Program-made: the position numbers and the translations under genes
Shown: positions 53,501-60,309 of the stretch, in pieces
How positions within the stretch are numbered: position 1 is the first letter of the stretch
How the letters are laid out: every line of letters starts with the position of its first letter
From: Reticulitermes speratus
Lineage: Eukaryota > Arthropoda > Insecta > Blattodea > Rhinotermitidae
DNA length: 64,000 bases
Assembly (NCBI GenBank): GCA_021186555.1
Contig: JAJKFL010000006.1
Location: 45,456,138-45,520,137, forward strand
Direction of reading: 5' to 3'
The notes under the pieces: model-generated
Seen by the model: only the letters and a program-made list of their open reading frames with translations
The model's database searches: none
What the model was told of the DNA's origin: nothing

Positions 53501-56500
53501 TATGCAGCTGTATGATGTATGATATGCAGGTGTATGATGTATGATATGCAGGTGTATGATGTATGATATGCAGGTGTATGATGTATGATATGCAGGTGTA
53601 TGATGTATGATATGCAGCTGTATGATGTATGATATGCAGGTGTATGATGTATGATATGCAGCTGTATGATGTATGATATGCAGGTGTATGATGTATGATA
53701 TGCAGGTGTATGATGTATGATATGCAGCTGTATGATGTATGATATGCAGGTGTATGATGTATGATATGCAGCTGTATGATGTATGATATGTGGCAAGAGG
53801 TTTGCAGTGTATTTTTGTTGGAATAAGATACAAAGCTGTCACTTGTAACCCATAACAATTCCTCCATATTATCAAAAAGTATTTTGTATCAGAAACATAA
53901 TTTTCACAAGAAATGTGATGCAGTGTCCATATAAATACGCAATATTTAACGTTTACAAGATGGGTTTAAGTGCCATTTGTATTTCTTGATGGTCTGAGTC
54001 TTCCAGGCTTGTCATGGACATTTAAATTGCTACCAAATAAACACTCACAGACCAGCATATGGCGTGCTAGGTCATTTGCCAGTACATTTTAGTGACCAAC
54101 ATATGGTCTTTTAGGATGGTAAAGGTTAAATTCTTATAGGAAATTATAACAACACTCCCAAACCCCCACAGGGCCATTGCCACTTCATCCCACTCCAGGC
54201 AGGTTATTTTCTGAGGGTTCAAACTCTTTGGTAGGTGCACAGAGAGCTTCACTAAATGTGCACCTATTTGTGGTGTCATGCCTCTTTGAAAATCACCGAA
54301 GCCAACAATCACTTGTTTTAAACTGAATTTTTATATGTGCTGCCACTTTGTCAGCCAGTTTTATCGTATGGTCTGTTACATCCATACTGCGTGAATGTTT
54401 CTGTACGTATCACAGCTTTGTCTAAATTTGCTTATGTTGGTGGCTGCATATGTTTTCTTGGGCCACTTTTTGCATAATGGATAGTGTCTTGTGTATGAAA
54501 AGATAATGAGTATTTCTTAAGATCTTGCTTTGTCTTTCTAATATCAGACACCCTATGCTTTTTTTACTTCATACTGTATAAATGGCTGCCAGGTTAAGGC
54601 CAGATTCTCTTTTCGACTAACTCTAGCTTTTGCTTTATGTTTAAATGCACTCAAGTTTTTGTCTTGCCTTTCTTGGGCTCCATACTTATTAACTGTAATA
54701 CACACAAGGAAGAAGGTTTCAAAAACAGTTCTGTATTTACAGAACAGTATTCTGCAGATGTGTGCCTGCTCACTGTGAAGACAGACCAAGATGGCTTCAT
54801 GAACAGTACCTCATCTTCTCTCCTTAAAGGCAGTAGATAATAATTTGTCAGTAATTTAAAGAAATTTTCTTTTTGAAAAAATAATGTTGGCAACCAAATT
54901 TACGAAATTGAATAGCAAAGAAGTTCAAATTTTTCTTACAATTAGCAAGTGTTTATTGGACTTCCTGGGTCTCTACCAGACTGGTCTGGTACTTGCAAGA
55001 ATATGGTCCCAGAATTTATTCTGTTAAATCCGAGATCTAAATGGTGGTCTGTTAAATTGGGAGTCTGCTGCGTTACATTGTTTTGAGCAGTGTAGAAGGC
55101 GGACGGTGATGTAAATTTGAACGTTGAAGTGCATATGTCTGTATGTCTGGTAGCGTGTGTGTAATGTGCCTAAAGGCTTGTGGACTTTATTGTAATGTGG
55201 TCTGATATCTGATTACAGCCACTTGATATGCAAAACATGAAGCAAAAGTTAGCATCCAAGCATAAATAAGCCTTTGGCAAGTGGTTGGGAAACACTGCTT
55301 TATAGACTGTAGTTTCTATATCTGGCACTTGCAACAAACACAGCTTCATAGACTGTAGTTTCTATATCTGGCACTTGCAACAAACACAGCTTCATAGACT
55401 GTAGTTTCTATATCTGGCACTTGCAACAAACACTGCTTTATAGACTGTAGTTTCTATATCTGGCACTTGCAACAAACACTGCTTTATAGACTGTAGTTTC
55501 TATATCTGGCACTTGCAACAAACACAGCTTCATAGACTGTAGTTTCTATATCTGGCACTTGCAACAAACACTGCTTTATAGACTGTAGTTTCTATATCTG
55601 GCACTTGCAACAAACACTGCTTTATAGACTGTAGTTTCTATATCTGGCACTTGCAACAAACACAGCTTCATAGACTGTAGTTTCTATATCTGGCACTTGC
55701 AACAAACACAGCTTCATAGACTGTAGTTTCTATATCTGGCACTTGCAACAAACACAGCTTCATAGACTGTAGTTTCTATATCTAGCACTTGCAACAAACA
55801 CAGCTTCATAGACTGTAGTTTCTATATCTAGCACTTGCAACAAACACTGCTTCATAGACTGTAGTTTCTATATCTAGCACTTGCAACAAACACAGCTTCA
55901 TAGACTGTAGTTTCTATATCTAGCACTTGCAACAAACACAGCTTCATAGACTGTAGTTTCTGTATCTGGCACTTGCAACAAACACAGCTTCATAGACTGT
56001 AGTTTCTATATCTGGCACTTGCAACAAACACAGCTTCATAGACTGTAGTTTCTATATCTAGCACTTGCAACAAACACAGCTTCATAGACTGTAGTTTCTA
56101 TATCTAGCACTTGCAACAAACACAGCTTCATAGACTGTAGTTTGCAACAAACCTCCAGAATCACATAGGCTGTGACTTTGCGATCTTGATTTTGTCATCC
56201 AGGTGATAAATCACAAAACTCTCCCTGTTGACAAAGAATGAAGCCTGCATTTTTGCTGACACAGTGAACTTTATTGGGAGCTTTTTATTCTTTTACAGAC
56301 AGACTGCAACTCAGGTGGCAGCAGCAGTGCAAGGAACAGTCGCAAACTGAAGGTGAGGACAACGTGGAGCCATGCCTCATTTGTGTGTTATCTGCACCTT
56401 GTAACTTTCAATGTTGCATTGTTTTCACACAAGCTATTGCAGTCAGTGTCAATCAGGCTTTACCGTGCGTCAGCCCTATGCAGTAATTAATAGTGCTTGT

Positions 56501-59500
56501 CAGTGCACCCTGAGCTTACACTTCTCTGAAGGGAATTGGGGTTAGAACCAAGGCCATCTTCAAGCAGTAAACAGTAGTACGGTAAAACCCCAATTTAATA
56601 TTCCCGCATGACTGAAATCCCGGATTTAGTGATGATTTTTTCGTGTCCCGACAATAGCTCCATATAAACAATGTAACCTCCATTTAATGAAAACCTTGAT
56701 TTAGAGAAATATATTCTAATCCCCCAACAGTTCATTAAATAGGGGTTTTACTGTATGTCATAAATTGCAGCATTCATAAAGTAAGTTGTTGCCACAGTTT
56801 TGGCTTTTATGCATGAAATTCAACGTCACTTCCTGTATTTTCAGAACACAAATACAATATATATCCTGTTACTTTCTCTTGCACATATCTTAAATTAGTC
56901 AAGAGGCCATTCCATAATTCATGTGGTTAGTTGCTGGCATTTCGCCACAGAGGCCCAGGTTCGTTTCTGTGGTAGTCCATGTGGGATGTATGGTGAAAAA
57001 GTGGCACTCGGACAGGATTTTCTCTAAGTACTTCGGTATTCCCCAATTAGTATCATTCCACCAGTTCTCCATACTCATGTTTCCTTCATTAACCTTTGAT
57101 GCAATGTAATAGTAGCAATTGACAACATCATAACTAAAATACTAACTTATATAAATGAAACTGTCAGTACTAAAACAAAGTGTTGTACCCAGCAGTGTTA
57201 TTTGTTTATCTTTGTATTTCTTTGTCTGCATGTTTGTTGTATATGGCGATGTCTCCAAAAGATATGGTCGTCACAACTTTCATTTTATTCGTCCTAAGTA
57301 GATATACTGTCAGATGTTAAGCTTTACAATAAGTAGTACACTCGTGCTCGTTCACTTACGTGTATGTGTATATGGGGTGTCCTTGTTTAATGTTGCTATG
57401 AATGACGTTCTGCTTTTATGTTAGCATATTTTAGCAACCAGAGATTTATTGAACATTTCTTTATTCCTTTTTTTGTTCCTTCTCTCTCTCTCTTTTTTTG
57501 GCGGTATATTCGACGGCCAAACTCTTAGGTATTTTAATCTTTCTGAAGACAAATGCTCAATTCCAATGTTGTTTTTCTTTGCATTGCGATCTTCAGGAAT
57601 GTAACGTGAACATTAAATGAGGATTCATCGTGTACTGTACCCCCTGTTGCTAATTCATATCACTGTGTTTTAATGGAACAATGAACCAAGAAAGTAGTAA
57701 AACTGAGATTAATGCTCTGCAACTTTGGACAAAACACAGAACTTGTTAATCTATGCGATAAGTTTAATTTTAATTTTATACAGTAATTTTCCTTCCTTCT
57801 GCCAGCCTGGTAATGTAAAGGAACTGAAAATACCAGAGCTGGAAATGGCTGTAGACATGGTAGGTGCTGTCCACATAGTTACAGAGTACAGTAGAACCTG
57901 GATAAGAAGTCCCTGCATAAGAAGTTTTCCCCTGTAAGAAGTCTGATTTTTAAAGTCCCAAAAAGAATCCATAATGCATGCTTTCCCTCTTAATAAGTCT
58001 TCCCGCTTAAGGAGTCCCTAATCCTCTGGTCCCTTGAAAGACTTCTTAAGAGGGTTCTACTGTACTTTGTCTGTCGGAAGCTACAGGGACATTATTTTAT
58101 CTGACAACTCACATAGCTCTTCACCGAGACCATTTTGTTTGATGGCAGGCAGCACAGTAGTTGCCACTATGTCAATTTACTGTGATTCAGCTTCCGTGCA
58201 TTTTAGTTCAATGTCCTGCAGTTAATATTAGGTGCTTGTTCATCATGTGTAGAAAATATACTGCAAATGTTTTCCTTCCGCTCACAGACACACATCACAT
58301 CTAACAAACACATTCATTGCTGGTTGAAGTTTTACAAGTCAAACGAGCCAACAGGACGTGAGTAGCGACAATAGTGTCCCTATACTTCCAGTGCCTTAAG
58401 TTGTCATAGCTATCTTTCTGTGAACAGTGCATGTAGGAACACATTCCCATGCCTGCACTGTAATAATATATGTTGGTCATTGCCCCTGACCTTTCCAGTG
58501 ACCTGCAGCATGTACCTGATTCTGGGTACCACTCGAGAGACAGCTGCCATTACTTATAGCACCAGGACTAACACTAAAACATTGGGACTCATTAGAGCAA
58601 ATTTGATTTTCTCTGCTAAAAGAGGGCTGGGATAGCGTAGGCGGTATAGCGACTTGCTACGGGCTGGACTACTGGATCGAATCCCAGTGGGGGCGAGATT
58701 TTTCGCAGCCATTCAGACCAGCCCTGGGGCCCACCCAGTCTCCTATACAATGGGTACCGGTCTCTTTCCGGGGGTAAAGCGGCCGGGGCGTGGCGTTGAC
58801 CACCCACCCCCATCTAGTGCCACGCTTAAAGAAAGTATACAGCTATACCTCTACTCCCCCTCTGGACCTTCATGGTCTGTTCTAGGGAGAACTTGACCTT
58901 TACCTGCTTACAGGATTAAAATTCTTTGATATTATACCCGAAGTCTGTCAAGATATATATGTTTATGTCGGCTGTCTATAAGTTGTGTGTGTGTGTGTGT
59001 GTTGCTTCTTGTTATGTGATTGTATTTGTAATGCTGTAGGGTGAGACGGGTGAGGTGCTCAACCAGCTTGAAGTATTTAACAGTGTGGAGGTGCTGGCAC
59101 CTGGTATTGAGTTAGATGACTTGGACAGCTTGCTCAACTCTGGTGAGTCCATCCACTTGTGCACATTTATACCGTATTTATGCTTTGAATATGTTTGGAA
59201 ACAAATTCAAATATGTACGCCATCATTGGGTTATAATTTGGAGCAGAATTAAAGAATTGAGCTGAAACATACATTACTGTCTGAGTGTTCAGGATTTTGA
59301 CCTTTCATGACCAGTTCTGATGAACTGTGATGACACGATATGGCCGGCGAGGCGAGTCAGCTTCCCCCACTACCCTGCTATTGCGCAGCTTACTCTCAGC
59401 TCAGTCAGGCTCCATCCTTCATTGATTATGGTTGACTGCTTTTATGCTTTATGGACTGAGACTGTCCTTCAATAATAAAATGTATCTTATGCTTTATGGA

Positions 59501-60212
59501 CTGAGACTGTCCTTCAATAATAAAATGTATCTTATGCTTTATGGACTGAGACTGTCCTTCAATAATAAAATGTATCTTATGCTTTATGGACTGAGACTGT
59601 CCTTCAATAATAAAATGTATCTTATGCTTTATGGACTGAGACTGTCCTTCAATAATAAAATGTATCTTATGCTTTATGGACTGAGACTGTCCTTCAATAA
59701 TAAAATGTATCTTATGCTTTATGGACTGAGACTGTCCTTCAATAATAAAATGTATCTTATGCTTTATGGACTGAGACTGTCCTTCAATAATAAAATGTAT
59801 CTTATGCTTTATGGACTGAGACTGTCCTTCAATAATAAAATGTATCTTATACTTCCAAAAATACTTTTATTTCATTAAAAATGAACTTCCATTTGTAATT
59901 GAAGGCTTCCGCCGTGGTCGTAATGTTGCTTAAAATTTTTTGGGTTGTTGCCCGTCGTCAATTTTTGGTGTATGACCGTTTCGGGATCACTTGTTTGTCC
60001 CATCTTCAGGGTCTTAGGTAGAAATTCCATGTTTTTTAAGGGCACTTTATGTATTTATTGCTCGTATTTTGTAAGTTTCTGGAACCGAATATGCATTTTA
60101 CATTGACGGTTTTATCAGTCGCAGTTAATCAGACGCATAGACATTGTACTGTGTTAAACATTGCTGTTTGTCTGATTGTGGTTGTAGAGACAGTGGACAA
60201 TGGTGTGTGTCT

Positions 60213-60309
<97 letters not shown>

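Noticed and set aside
52961..53875. Three overlapping His/Tyr/Ile-rich minus frames up to 304 codons
   Set aside because: They are the three frames of the 22-bp E-box array.
59432..59878. 148-codon frame with [15 protein letters not shown] repeats
   Set aside because: 45-bp minisatellite artefact.
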